Positions 1 to 8,910 of a stretch of DNA of 64,000 nt are shown here, piece after piece. The stretch covers positions 49,492-113,491 of the forward strand of contig CAWGIM010000031.1 in the NCBI GenBank assembly GCA_963822615.1, written 5' to 3'. The notes beneath the pieces were generated by a model. The model was not told where the DNA came from. It worked only from the letters and a program-made list of their open reading frames with translations, and ran no database searches. Every line of letters starts with the position of its first letter. Positions within the stretch are counted from its first letter, which is position 1. A program made the position numbers and the translations under genes. Source of the DNA: Trebonia sp963822615 (GTDB lineage: Bacteria > Actinomycetota > Actinomycetes > Streptosporangiales > Streptosporangiaceae).

Positions 1-605
1 CCGCCGTAGGCGGCGACGCCGACGATGGCCCAGTCGTTGGCCCGCCGGGTGAACTTCTGGTATCCCCAGCGGACCTGGCCGCCGCGCGGCACCCGGACCG
101 CCGTCAGCAGCTCGTCGGGGCCCAGGGCGGTCTCGAACGGCCCGGTGAAGAAGTCGTCGACGGCTACCGTGCGCGGCCCGGCCGGGCCGACCGCCTCGAC
201 CGAGCCGCCCAGCGCGAGCAGGGTCATCGGCAGGTCGGCGGACGGGTCGGAGTGGGCCAGCGAGCCGCCGATGGTGCCGCGGTGCCGGATCTGCGGGTCG
301 CCGACCTGCGCGGCGGCGTAGGCGAGGACCGGCGCCTCGGCCTTGAGCAGCGCGGAGGAGGCCAGTTCGGCGTGCCTGGTGGTGGCGCCGATGACCACCT
401 CGTCGCCGTCGAGGCTGATGCCGGACAGGCCGGGCACCCGGGCGATGTCGATGAGCATCGCCGGCTGGGCCAGCCGCACCTTCATCATCGGCAGCAGCGA
501 GTGCCCGCCGGCCAGCAGCTTCGCGTCCTCGCCGTGCTCGGCCAGCAGTGCCAGCGCGTGCTCGGCTGACTCGGCCAGCGCGTAGTCGAATGACGCGGGG
601 ATCAT
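1..605 (-). CDS. coxM: FAD-binding subunit of a form II CO dehydrogenase-like molybdenum hydroxylase (partial)
   Basis: This is the FAD subunit that passes electrons from the iron-sulfur subunit to an external acceptor in the xanthine dehydrogenase family. About 201 N-terminal residues are visible and the C-terminus (normally up to about 290 residues) lies outside the window. The N-terminus MIPASFDYALAES and the two FAD-binding glycine motifs, AGGHSLLP and TIGGSLAH, are present. Its ATG overlaps the stop codon of the upstream coxS in an ATGA arrangement, so the two are translationally coupled in the leftward coxL-coxS-coxM operon. The substrate cannot be read from this subunit. Confidence 0.9.
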   Translation of the reverse strand, partial: MIPASFDYALAESAEHALALLAEHGEDAKLLAGGHSLLPMMKVRLAQPAMLIDIARVPGLSGISLDGDEVVIGATTRHAELASSALLKAEAPVLAYAAAQVGDPQIRHRGTIGGSLAHSDPSADLPMTLLALGGSVEAVGPAGPRTVAVDDFFTGPFETALGPDELLTAVRVPRGGQVRWGYQKFTRRANDWAIVGVAAYG

Positions 606-1096
606 GCGGTCGCCCCTGTCCCGGTTGACGCTGTCCCGGTGCCGCCGGCCGCCGCCAGCACCGCGCGGACGATGTTGTGGTAGCCGGTGCACCGGCAGAA
701 GTTGCCCTCGAGACCCTCGCGCACCTGCTGCTCGGTGGGGTGCGGGTTCTCGGCCAGCAGGCTGGTTGACGCCATCACCATGCCGGGGGTGCAGAAGCCG
801 CACTGCAGGCCGTGGTTCTCGCGGAACGCCTGCTGGACGGCGCTCATCGTGCCGTCCGGTGCCACCAGCCCCTCGGCGGTGGTGACCGAGCTGCCGCTGG
901 CCTGCACGGCTAGCACCGTGCAGGACTTGACCGACTCCCCGTCGAGCAGCACCGTGCAGGCGCCGCAGGAGGTGGTGTCGCAGCCGACGTTGGCGGCCCG
1001 CAGCCCGAGGGTTTCCCGCAGGTAATGAATGAGCAGCAGCCGGGGCTCTACCTCGTCGCTGCGCACGGTGCCGTTGACCGTGAGCTTGATTTCCAT
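602..1096 (-). CDS. coxS: [2Fe-2S] subunit of a form II CO dehydrogenase-like hydroxylase
   Basis: A 164-residue small subunit carrying both [2Fe-2S] clusters of a molybdenum hydroxylase. The N-terminal plant-ferredoxin cluster uses C39, C44, C47 and C59 (motif CDTTSCGACTVLL). The C-terminal helical cluster uses C99, C102, C134 and C136 (motifs QCGFCTPG and CRCTGYHNI). Its length and motif spacing are those of the family. It lies 7 bases downstream of coxL and overlaps coxM by four bases, so all three subunits are probably made from one mRNA. In the complex it links the molybdopterin centre of CoxL to the flavin of CoxM. Confidence 0.95.
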   Translation of the reverse strand: MEIKLTVNGTVRSDEVEPRLLLIHYLRETLGLRAANVGCDTTSCGACTVLLDGESVKSCTVLAVQASGSSVTTAEGLVAPDGTMSAVQQAFRENHGLQCGFCTPGMVMASTSLLAENPHPTEQQVREGLEGNFCRCTGYHNIVRAVLAAAGGTGTASTGTGATA

Positions 1097-1103
1097 TTCG
1101 GAG

Positions 1104-3392
1104 TCACGCCTCCTTCGCGGCTTGGATGGCCCGCCAGACCCGCTGCGGTGAGGTGGGCATGTCGATGTGGGTGACGCCGAGGTGCGCCACCGCGTCGATG
1201 ACCGCGTTCTGCACGGCCGGGGTGGCGCCGATCGAGCCGGCCTCGCCGATGCCCTTGGCGCCGAGCGGGTTGTAGGAGGTCGGGGTCTCCATGTCCACCA
1301 GCTCGTAGCTCGGCACCTCGGTCGCCGACAGGAACGGGTAGTCGGCGAAGGTGGCGGTCAGCGGGTTGCCGTCCTCGTCGTAGACGACCTCTTCCAGGAA
1401 CGCCTGGGCGGCGCCCTGGGCGATGCCGCCGTGCCGCTGGCCCTCGGCCAGCAGCGGGTTGATCACCGTGCCGGCGTCGTCGACGGTGACGATCCGCCGG
1501 AAGTAGACCTTGCCGGTCTCGGTGTCGACCTCCACCACCGCCACGTGGGTGCCGAACGGGAACGTCGGCCCGGGCGAGGTGAACACGCTGCGCACGAAGA
1601 GCCGCTCGGCTTGCGCCAGGGACGACAGCGGGACGGTGATGTCGGGGTCCCCCTTGACGCTGAACGAGCTGGTGACGGAGTCGAACTCCAGGTCAGCGGG
1701 TGCGGCCTCGAGGGATTGCGCCGCCCGCTCGCGGGCCACGTCGAGCAGCTCGCGGGATGCCTGCTGCACGGCCGCGCCGCCAAGCTGCAGGGACCGGGAC
1801 CCGCCGGTGCCGCCGCCCTTGGGTACCAGGTCGGTGTCACCCCACTTGACGGTGATCTTGTCGATCGGGATGCCGAGCTCCTCGCTGACCAGCATCGCCC
1901 ACACGGTCTGGTGGCCCTGGCCGTGCGGTGAGGTCCCGGTCAGCACGGTCGCGGTGCCGTCGGGATGGACCTCGACGGTGCCGTTCTCGTTCGGGCCGCC
2001 CGCCTCGCCGCCTGGCCCGGTGATCTCCACGTAGGAGGACAGGCCGATGCCGAGCTGCAGCGGGTCGCCGTTTTCCCGGCGCCGGGCCTGCTCGGCTCGC
2101 AGGCCCGGGTAGCCGGCCGCGTCCAGCGCCTTCTCCAGCGCGGTCACGTAGTCGCCGGAGTCGTAGACCGCGCCGAACGCGGTGGTGTGCGGCTCGGTGA
2201 ACTTGGGCAGCAGGTTCTTCCGCCGCACGTCGGCCGGGTCGATTCCGGCCGCGCGGGCGAACAGGTCGATGGCCCGGTCGATGGCGGCGGCCGCCTCCGG
2301 CCGCCCGGCCCCGCGGTACGCGCCGACCGGGGTGGTGTTGGTGACGACCGAGGTAGCCCAGGCCTCGGCCCGCGGGATGCGGTACGGGCCCGGCGCCATC
2401 AGGATGGTCAGCGACGGCAGGAACGGGCCGAATCGCGCGTAGGCGCCGCTGTCCTGGAGGATCTCCAGGCGGTAGGCGAGCACGGTGCCGTCCCTGGTCC
2501 CGCCGATGGTGACCTTCTGCTGCTGCGCCCGGCCGTGGGTCATCCCGACCAGGTTCTCCATCCGGGTCTCGGACCAGCGCGCGGGGCGGCCCAGCTGGCG
2601 GGCGATCCAGCAGGTCACCACCTGCTCGGGGTCGACGCCGAACTTGGCACCGAAGCCGCCGCCGACGTCGGGGGTGATGATCCGCACCACGCCGGGGTCG
2701 ACGCCGAGCGCGCCCACCAGCGCGCCCTTGGTGCCCTGGGCGCCCTGGTTGGGGATCCAGGCGGTCAGCCGCCCGTCCTCGCCCCAGACCGCCGCGGCCG
2801 AGCGCGACTCCATCGGGGCGGGCGCGACCCGCCGGTTCTGTACGATCTCGCTGGCCACCACCTCGCAGCCGTCGAACAGGTCCGGGCTGGCGGCCGAGGC
2901 GTCGCCGTAGGTGCAGACCACGTTGCTGCCGGCCGCGGGGAACAGCAGCCCGCCCGCGCCCGCCAGCGCGTCGTTCATGTCGACCACCGCGGGCAGGAAG
3001 TCGTAGTCCACCTCGACCAGCTCGATCGCGTCCTCGCCCTGGTACATCTGCTCGGTGACCACCGCGGCCACCGGCTCGCCGACGAAGCGCACGGTGTCGC
3101 TGGCGAGCAGCGTCTGCTGGATGGCCTGGTTCATGTTCGGCATCGGCTTGAGCGGCTTCACGCCGTCGGCCGCGAGGTCGGCCGCGGTGTAGACGGCGAT
3201 GACGCCCGCGCCGTCGAGGGCCGCGCTGGCGTCGATGCTGCTGATCTTCGCGTGCGCGACGGTCGAGCGGACGAAGTGCACGTAACAGGCGCCGGCCAGC
3301 CGCTCGTCCTGCACGTCTTCGGTGTACACGCCTCCCGTGGTCAGGAAGCCGGGGTCTTCGGTCCGCAGGACCCGGGTACCGAGAATGCTCAC
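1104..3392 (-). CDS. coxL: Molybdopterin large subunit, form II CO dehydrogenase-like
   Basis: A 762-residue catalytic subunit of an aerobic CO dehydrogenase/xanthine dehydrogenase-type enzyme. Visible motifs are GGGFGAK at residues 244-250 for the molybdenum cofactor, AYRGAGR at 358-364, and KGIGEAG near residue 717, which holds the catalytic glutamate. Form I enzymes (true CO oxidisers) carry AYxCSFR at the active-site loop; AYRGAGR is the form II signature, for which CO oxidation is not certain. The GTG start is preceded by a GGAGGAG site. The gene order L-S-M also differs from the M-S-L order usual for form I. Another aldehyde or N-heterocycle substrate is possible. Confidence 0.93.
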   Translation of the reverse strand: MSILGTRVLRTEDPGFLTTGGVYTEDVQDERLAGACYVHFVRSTVAHAKISSIDASAALDGAGVIAVYTAADLAADGVKPLKPMPNMNQAIQQTLLASDTVRFVGEPVAAVVTEQMYQGEDAIELVEVDYDFLPAVVDMNDALAGAGGLLFPAAGSNVVCTYGDASAASPDLFDGCEVVASEIVQNRRVAPAPMESRSAAAVWGEDGRLTAWIPNQGAQGTKGALVGALGVDPGVVRIITPDVGGGFGAKFGVDPEQVVTCWIARQLGRPARWSETRMENLVGMTHGRAQQQKVTIGGTRDGTVLAYRLEILQDSGAYARFGPFLPSLTILMAPGPYRIPRAEAWATSVVTNTTPVGAYRGAGRPEAAAAIDRAIDLFARAAGIDPADVRRKNLLPKFTEPHTTAFGAVYDSGDYVTALEKALDAAGYPGLRAEQARRRENGDPLQLGIGLSSYVEITGPGGEAGGPNENGTVEVHPDGTATVLTGTSPHGQGHQTVWAMLVSEELGIPIDKITVKWGDTDLVPKGGGTGGSRSLQLGGAAVQQASRELLDVARERAAQSLEAAPADLEFDSVTSSFSVKGDPDITVPLSSLAQAERLFVRSVFTSPGPTFPFGTHVAVVEVDTETGKVYFRRIVTVDDAGTVINPLLAEGQRHGGIAQGAAQAFLEEVVYDEDGNPLTATFADYPFLSATEVPSYELVDMETPTSYNPLGAKGIGEAGSIGATPAVQNAVIDAVAHLGVTHIDMPTSPQRVWRAIQAAKEA

Positions 3393-3471
3393 GCGGTCGT
3401 ACTCCTCCTCAGCCCTACCGGAGGCTTGCTCCGTTTGCTCTCTGGCACCACCTTAGCTAGTCACAATGCGA

Positions 3472-4236
3472 CTACTGGTCGAGCGGCCGGGCCAGCTTCC
3501 TCGCCCGCGCGGCTTCGATCTCGGCGCTGATGAGCTGATCGGCCCGGTCGGCCGTCAGCCCGATGCGGGCGAGGCCGGCGGCGGCGGGCCCGTGGCCGTC
3601 CACCAGCCCGAGCAGCAGGTGCTCGGTGCCGATGTAGTTGTGCCCGAGCCGCAGGGCGGACTTGAGGGCGGCCTTGAGCGCCTCCCGGGTGCTTTCCTCG
3701 AAGAACAGCTCGAGCAGCTCGGCCGCGCTGGTCGCCTGCACCGGGGCGGCCGGGCCGGCGCCGACCGCGGCGTACAGCTCCTCGGCGGTCAGCCCGGCGC
3801 TGGCGAGCGCCCTGGCCGCCAGGCCCTCCGGCTCCACCGGGAGGGCGGCGGCTAGCTGGGCGCTGCCGACCGGGCCGGGTGCGGCCAGCTTGCCCGCGGC
3901 GGCCAGCGTGCGGGCGGCGCGGTCGGTGAAGCGGGAAAACGGCTTGCCCCGGTCCGGGAAGAGGTCGGCCGCCCTGACCGGGGCCGGGGCGGCGGCGGGA
4001 ACGAACCGCTTCTGCGCGGCCTGCTTGGTGACGCCCATGGCGCCGCCGATCTGGCTCCAGGACAGGCCCGAGCGGCGCGCCTGGTCGACGAAGTAGCCGA
4101 TGAGCGCGTCGGACTGCTCGTCGAGCTGGGTGGACACGGTGAACGCGGCGGACACGTTTTCCAGCGGCCCGCCGTCCGGGTCCAGCGCCTTCACGTAGGA
4201 GATGAGGTTGTCCAGGGGGACAGGGAAGGTGGTCAT
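3472..4236 (-). CDS. Clp N-terminal-domain protein with helix-turn-helix
   Basis: A 254-residue protein with two recognisable parts. Near residues 50-75 is a helix-turn-helix-like stretch (GLSWSQIGGAMGVTKQAAQ). The C-terminal 90 residues form a Clp-N repeat (LRLGHNYIGTEHLLLGLV), as in the substrate-binding N-domain of ClpA/ClpC. It has no AAA ATPase module, so it is not a chaperone itself; it may be a regulator that senses Clp substrates or stress. The gene starts directly behind two 17-bp palindromes that overlap its promoter, which suggests autoregulation. The small protein at 39834-40259 has a related HTH with ARQRYERL in place of KQAAQKRF. Confidence 0.85.
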   Translation of the reverse strand: MTTFPVPLDNLISYVKALDPDGGPLENVSAAFTVSTQLDEQSDALIGYFVDQARRSGLSWSQIGGAMGVTKQAAQKRFVPAAAPAPVRAADLFPDRGKPFSRFTDRAARTLAAAGKLAAPGPVGSAQLAAALPVEPEGLAARALASAGLTAEELYAAVGAGPAAPVQATSAAELLELFFEESTREALKAALKSALRLGHNYIGTEHLLLGLVDGHGPAAAGLARIGLTADRADQLISAEIEAARARKLARPLDQ

Positions 4237-4238
4237 GC

Positions 4239-4283
4239 GTCAACTTTAGGTTGACGATGGTCGCCGGTCAACCTGAAGTTGAC
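4239..4283 (-). promoter_or_regulatory. Double-palindrome operator over a leaderless promoter
   Basis: Two 17-bp palindromes, GTCAACTTTAGGTTGAC (4239-4255) and GTCAACCTGAAGTTGAC (4267-4283), lie with centres 28 bp apart. Read on the minus strand they are near-identical. They cover a good promoter: -35 TTGACC (4271-4266), 17-bp spacer, -10 TAAAGT (4248-4243). Six bases separate the -10 from the ATG of the Clp-N gene, so transcription should begin at the start codon itself. A dimer bound at either site would block the promoter. Confidence 0.8.
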
Positions 4284-4295
4284 GTTTTCGCCGCC

Positions 4296-7200
4296 CTAGT
4301 CGAACAGCGCCCGGATGTCCTCGGCTGACAGCCCGGCCGAGAACGCACCGTCGGCGTCGATGACCGAGGAGAACAGCTCGGCCTTGCGCGCCTTCAGCGC
4401 CATCACCTTCTCCTCGATGGTGCCGGCCGCGATCAGCCGGTACACCATGACGTTCCTGGTCTGCCCGATGCGGTGGGTGCGGTCGACCGCCTGCGCCTCG
4501 GTGGCGGGGTTCCACCAGGGGTCGAGCAGGAAGCAGTAGTCGGCCTCGGTCAGGTTGAGCCCGAAGCCGCCGGCCTTCAGCGAGATGAGGAACACCGGGG
4601 CGGTCCCTTCCTTGAAGGCGGAGATCACCCCGGCCCGGTTGGTGGTCGAGCCGTCCAGGTAGCAGCACTCCACCCCGGATGCCTCCAGGCGGCTGCGGGC
4701 GATCCGCAGGAACCGGGTGAACTGGCTGAACACCAGGGCCCGGTGGCCGCCGCCGGCCACGTCGGCGACCTGCTCGAGCAGCGCGTCGATCTTGGCCGAG
4801 GGCACGTCCGCGTTCTCCGGGTCGACCAGCCCGGCGTGCAGCGAAAGCTGGCGCAGCAGGGTCAGCGAGCGCAGGATGGTGAACCGGTTGCGGCCGACGT
4901 CGTCGAGCAGGCCGAGGATCTTCTGCCGCTCCCGCTGCAGGTGGGTCTGGTAGACCTTCCGGTGCAGCGGGTCGAGCTCGACCTCGAGTACCTGCTCCTG
5001 CTTCTCCGGCAGGTCGGCGGCGACCTGCTCCTTGGTCCGCCGCATGATCAGCGGCCTGATCCGCCGCCGGAGCTGGCCGAGCAGCTCCGCGCTGCCGGTC
5101 TTCTCGATCGGCCGGGCGTAGTAGTCGCGGAACCGGTCGGGGTTCGGGAACAGCCCCGGCGCGGTGATCGACAGCAGCGACCACAGCTCCATCAGGTTGT
5201 TCTCCATCGGGGTGCCGGTGATCGCCACCTTGAACGGGGCGGCGATCCGGCGGGCGCACTGGTACGCCTTGGACTGGTAGTTCTTGACGTACTGGGCCTC
5301 GTCGAGGAACAGCCCGGCCCACTCGCGCGCCCCGAACGCCTCGAAGTCGAGCCGCAGCAGCGTGTACGAGGTGACCACGGCGTCCGCGCCGTCGGTCACG
5401 TCGGCCAGCGTGCCGCCCCGGCGGCCGATCGTGTCGGCGACCGTCACCACGTTCAGCTCGGGGGCGAACCGGTGCGCCTCGGCTGCCCAGTTCGCCAGCA
5501 CCGAGGTCGGCGCCACGATGAGGAACGGGGGGTTCCGAACGGGTGCGCCGTCCTGTGCTTGCCTCGCCCGGGTGTCCTTGGCGTGCTGCAAGAGCGCCAG
5601 GGTCTGCAGGGTCTTGCCCAGTCCCATGTCGTCGGCCAGGATGCCGCCGAGCCGGTTCGCCCACAGGAACGCCAGCCACTGGAACCCGGATAGCTGGTAG
5701 GGGCGCAGCTGCGCGTCGATCGAGGCCGGGACGGGCACGGCCTCGATCGCCTCCGCCGAGAGCAGCCCGCGGACCTGCTGCTGCCACGCGGCGGCCTGGT
5801 CGCCGACCGCGCCGAGCCCGGTCAGCTCCTCCCACAGCCCAGCCTGGAACCGGCTGATCCGCAACGCCCCGTCCGGCTGGTCCTGCAGCGCGCGGGCCTC
5901 GTCGATGAGCCGGGCGAGCGCGCCGAGCTCCGGCTTGTCGAGTGAGAAGTAGGCGCCGTTGGCCAGCAGCAGGTGCGACTGCCCGTGCGCGAGCGCGACG
6001 AACAGGTCGGAGAACGGCACCGCGGACCCCTCCACGGTGACCGTGATGCCCAGGTCGAACCAGTCCCGCTGGCCGGCCAGCGCGCTGGTGGACAGGCCGA
6101 TCTCGAGCGAGTCGCCTGCCTCGTGGTAGTCGGGGATCCGGCCGGTCAGCTCGACCCGCAGGCCCGGGTGCCCCTGCAGCAGCGGCAGCAGCTCGGTGGT
6201 GAACGTCATCGCGTCCATCCCGTCCAGGGTCACCGGCTCGCCGGGGGCACCGGGTACCTCGTCCGGCAGGCTGAGCCCGGCCAGGATCAGCGCCTCCGCT
6301 TCCGGGTCGCGGAACGGGTCGCGGGCGACGGTGCCGAGCGGGGCGCGCAGGTCGCTGCCTCCGACCTGGTAGGCCCATTCCCAGCGCAGCCGGAGGTGGT
6401 GCCCTTGCGTGTAGTCGGCGCTGAGCACCAGCGACGGCCCGGATATCTCGGGCGCCGTGAACGAGCCGTCGGACGAGGTGATGGCGGCCTGGCGGCGCAG
6501 CCGCGGGTAGTAGCGGGAGAGGAACGTCTCCCGGCCCGCTTCCGGTATGACTAGCTGCTCGCCGCCCAGGGCAAGCTGCTGTAGCTGCGCCGAGGCCGGG
6601 TGGGCGAGCCGGGCGAGCAGGAACCGGGGGTGCTCGCCGCGGGCGGAGTCCGCCCGGCTGGCGTAGACGACGCCGTGCCCCTCGCTGCCGATGAACCGCA
6701 GCGGCACCGCGTCCGCCTGGTCCGCGGTCCTGATCGCGGGGGCGATGAGCAGCGCGGCGCCGTCGCTGGTGACGTCGAGGTACACCTCGGCCTGGCCGGG
6801 CGGGGGGACCGGGCCCTGCTGGCCCGGGTAGACGAACGGCAGCCCGGCCGCGTACGCCTGCTCGAGCACCGGCCATAGCTGGGCGGACTCGCAGGCGGAC
6901 AGGTCAAGGTACTTCTGGTCGCCGCGGCCGGGCGGGATGTAGCCGGCCGGGAAGCCGGCCTGGTGGGCCGCGCCCGCCCGGGACAGCGCGTAGATCTCGT
7001 GCAGCAGCCGGATGTGGCCGACGCTGAACTCGTCCCGCATCAGCAGGTAGTCGAGCCTGGACCAGGACAGCTGGCCGGCCACCGGGCCGCCCGGGCGGCC
7101 CGGCTGGATCAGCCGGGCCTGGAGCCTGAGGCGGCGGGCGGGGTCCTCGGGCGGCGGTCGCGTGAGCCCGTTGTCGGTGGAGTAGCTGGGGTAGCGGTAA

Positions 7201-7703
7201 GGCTCGGCCACCTGCTCGACCAGGGACAGCTCGACCGCGAGCGGCGCGCTGGCGGCGGTGTCGCCGGCGGGCGGCCCGGCGGCCGGCCCGGGCGCGGCGG
7301 GCCGCGGGTCGGGCGTCTGCTCCCAGGGCAGCGCCGTCCGGCGGGCGACGGCGGCGGCCACCGTGTTCGCGGGCAGCAGCGTCTCGTCGGTGGCGCCGAG
7401 CACTAGCGCGGCGACGTGCACGCAGTTGGTCGCCTGGGCGCAGCTGCAGTAGCCCTCGCGGAACCGCAGCGGGAACCCCGGGGACGCGCGGAAGGAGGCG
7501 GACACCGTCCTGATGTCGGCCGGGCGCCCGGACGGGCCCGGCAGGTCGCGGACGGTCCCGGTCAGCAGCTGCCGTGACGCCTCCCAGGCCATCTGCAGCA
7601 CGGCCCCCCGCTGCACGGCGGCGGTACCGTCGGCGCATCCGTCCGGCCCGATCGCCGCACGAAAGGAGGCGAGATCGACTTCCCGGAGAGCCACGCGTTG
7701 CAT
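4296..7703 (-). CDS. SNF2-family DEAD/DEAH-box helicase with SWIM-like zinc motif
   Basis: An 1135-residue Swi2/Snf2-type ATPase that should translocate on double-stranded DNA, probably in repair or transcription. A CxC...CxH cluster (CSCAQATNCVH, about residues 84-96) is a SWIM-like zinc finger typical of bacterial members. After a long poorly conserved middle region come the helicase motifs: Walker A DDMGLGKT (about 690-697), DEAQ box (about 800), ITGTPMENN, and a helicase C-terminal domain with YLDGSTTNR and DRTHRIGQ. The ATG lies 7 bases behind TAGGCT, so the mRNA is probably leaderless. The gene ends 13 bases before the operator of the next gene. Confidence 0.95.
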   Translation of the reverse strand: MQRVALREVDLASFRAAIGPDGCADGTAAVQRGAVLQMAWEASRQLLTGTVRDLPGPSGRPADIRTVSASFRASPGFPLRFREGYCSCAQATNCVHVAALVLGATDETLLPANTVAAAVARRTALPWEQTPDPRPAAPGPAAGPPAGDTAASAPLAVELSLVEQVAEPYRYPSYSTDNGLTRPPPEDPARRLRLQARLIQPGRPGGPVAGQLSWSRLDYLLMRDEFSVGHIRLLHEIYALSRAGAAHQAGFPAGYIPPGRGDQKYLDLSACESAQLWPVLEQAYAAGLPFVYPGQQGPVPPPGQAEVYLDVTSDGAALLIAPAIRTADQADAVPLRFIGSEGHGVVYASRADSARGEHPRFLLARLAHPASAQLQQLALGGEQLVIPEAGRETFLSRYYPRLRRQAAITSSDGSFTAPEISGPSLVLSADYTQGHHLRLRWEWAYQVGGSDLRAPLGTVARDPFRDPEAEALILAGLSLPDEVPGAPGEPVTLDGMDAMTFTTELLPLLQGHPGLRVELTGRIPDYHEAGDSLEIGLSTSALAGQRDWFDLGITVTVEGSAVPFSDLFVALAHGQSHLLLANGAYFSLDKPELGALARLIDEARALQDQPDGALRISRFQAGLWEELTGLGAVGDQAAAWQQQVRGLLSAEAIEAVPVPASIDAQLRPYQLSGFQWLAFLWANRLGGILADDMGLGKTLQTLALLQHAKDTRARQAQDGAPVRNPPFLIVAPTSVLANWAAEAHRFAPELNVVTVADTIGRRGGTLADVTDGADAVVTSYTLLRLDFEAFGAREWAGLFLDEAQYVKNYQSKAYQCARRIAAPFKVAITGTPMENNLMELWSLLSITAPGLFPNPDRFRDYYARPIEKTGSAELLGQLRRRIRPLIMRRTKEQVAADLPEKQEQVLEVELDPLHRKVYQTHLQRERQKILGLLDDVGRNRFTILRSLTLLRQLSLHAGLVDPENADVPSAKIDALLEQVADVAGGGHRALVFSQFTRFLRIARSRLEASGVECCYLDGSTTNRAGVISAFKEGTAPVFLISLKAGGFGLNLTEADYCFLLDPWWNPATEAQAVDRTHRIGQTRNVMVYRLIAAGTIEEKVMALKARKAELFSSVIDADGAFSAGLSAEDIRALFD

Positions 7704-7736
7704 CCCGTCCAGCCTAGCCGCTGATTATTACCAGCG
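7704..7736 (-). promoter_or_regulatory. Leaderless promoter and dyad of the SNF2 helicase gene
   Basis: On the minus strand TAGGCT (7716-7711) is followed by seven bases and the ATG. Just upstream lies the dyad CGCTG-N8-CAGCG (7719-7736), which could bind a regulator. No convincing -35 box is seen. Confidence 0.45.
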
Positions 7737-7842
7737 TGAGCGCGAAGAGGGCGGCATTCGCCCGCCAGCGGCCGGGCGGGCTACCGTGGTCCGGTGAGCG
7801 CGGTGCCCGGGTGAGCAGGTTGCGAGTGAACGGGGTGTCCCG

Positions 7843-8394
7843 ATGAGCGAGGGCGGCCCGGGGGCGGACCCCGGCCGGCGGCTGGTCCTGCTCCGGCACG
7901 CGAAATCGGCCTGGCCGGATGACGTGGCCGATCACGACCGGCCGCTGGCTCAGCGCGGCCGCCGGGACGCGCCGGGGGTAGGCCGCTGGCTGGGTGAGTC
8001 GGGTTACCGGCCGGACGCGGTGGTCTGCTCGACCGCGCTGCGGGCCCGGGAGACCTGGGAGCTGGCGGCGGCCGCGCTGGCGGCGACGGCACCTGGCGGG
8101 CCGGCTGACGGGCCGGAGGTCCGCTTCGAGCCGCGGGTCTACGAGGCGACCGTGCTCGGCCTGCTGATGCTGGTGCGCGAGTTCGAGCCGCGCTGGCAGA
8201 CGGTGCTGGTGGTGGGGCACAACCCGGGCCTGGCCGAGCTCACCATCGGCTTGGCCGGGCCCGATCCCGAGCCGCCGCGGGCCTTCCCGACCGCGTTCGC
8301 GGCTGTCCTCGGCCTGCCTGGCGGCTGGGCCGGGGCGGCGCCGGGGGAGGCGCGGCTGCTGGCGTTCACCGTGCCCGCCCAGCGGCAGCGGTGA
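7843..8394 (+). CDS. SixA-type histidine phosphatase
   Basis: A 183-residue member of the histidine phosphatase (phosphoglycerate mutase-like) superfamily. The catalytic RHG-type motif is LLRHAKSAW near residues 12-20, of the RHAK form typical of SixA-like proteins. The second histidine is in VVGHNPGL near residue 125. The conserved STALRARET segment is also present. SixA dephosphorylates phosphohistidine proteins in enteric bacteria; actinobacterial relatives are mostly uncharacterised, so the substrate is unknown. It is followed by the universal stress gene 47 bases later on the same strand. Confidence 0.88.
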   Translation: MSEGGPGADPGRRLVLLRHAKSAWPDDVADHDRPLAQRGRRDAPGVGRWLGESGYRPDAVVCSTALRARETWELAAAALAATAPGGPADGPEVRFEPRVYEATVLGLLMLVREFEPRWQTVLVVGHNPGLAELTIGLAGPDPEPPRAFPTAFAAVLGLPGGWAGAAPGEARLLAFTVPAQRQR

Positions 8395-8429
8395 AGGGCG
8401 CCGGGTGCACCGGGCGATACCGGCAAACG

Positions 8430-8441
8430 TAGACTTTACGG
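8430..8441 (+). promoter_or_regulatory. Leaderless -10 box of the universal stress gene
   Basis: TAGACT (8430-8435) is followed by six bases and then GTG at 8442. No ribosome binding site can fit, so the GTG is probably the first codon of a leaderless mRNA. Confidence 0.6.
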
Positions 8442-8903
8442 GTGGAGCAGGGCGAGTTCGAGCTTGGCACCGACGGGCCTTCGGCGATCCTGGTCGGCAT
8501 TGACGAGTCGGTCACGGCGCTGCGCGCCGCCTCCTACACCGCCGGGCTCGCCCGCAGGCAGGGGGCCCGGGTGATCGCGGTGTACGTGGCGCCGGTCGCC
8601 TCGCTGGCGGTGTCGAGCACCGCGGCCGGCCCGTCCCTGCTGGCGGCGGAGCACCAGGCGCACGACGAGATCGCCAAGGAGCTGGCCGGGCGGGCCGAGG
8701 AGGTGGCCCGCGAGCTTGGCATCTCGGTCACCTTCATTGCCGCCAGTGGTGACCCTTATCACGAGATCACCCGCATCGCCGCGGAGACCCGGGCCGACGC
8801 GATCGTGGTCGGCGCCTCGCTCAAGGCCGGCCACCGGCTGATGGGCTCGCTCGCGGTCCGCCTGGTCCGCGCGGGCAAGTGGCCGGTCACCGTGGTGCCG
8901 TGA
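8442..8903 (+). CDS. Universal stress protein (UspA family)
   Basis: A 153-residue single-domain Usp. It begins with the beta strand AILVGIDES containing the conserved Asp of nucleotide-binding Usps and ends with the glycine-rich region VVGASLKAGHRLMGSLAVRLVRAGKWPVTVVP. The usual ATP-binding pattern G-x2-G-x9-G-S is only partly kept (GASLKAGHRLMGS), so ATP binding is likely but not certain. The start is set by a leaderless promoter. Usps of this kind accumulate in stationary phase or under stress in actinobacteria. No partner gene is evident. Confidence 0.9.
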   Translation: MEQGEFELGTDGPSAILVGIDESVTALRAASYTAGLARRQGARVIAVYVAPVASLAVSSTAAGPSLLAAEHQAHDEIAKELAGRAEEVARELGISVTFIAASGDPYHEITRIAAETRADAIVVGASLKAGHRLMGSLAVRLVRAGKWPVTVVP

Positions 8904-8910
8904 CCAACCT

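Noticed and set aside
3419..3433. Terminator CGGAG-N5-CTCCG between the cox and Clp-N genes
   Set aside because: The stem is only 5 bp without a U-tract; too weak to call.
4246..6876. An 876-codon open frame on the minus strand
   Set aside because: It is a different frame of the SNF2 helicase gene with Arg/Ala/Pro-only composition and no motif.
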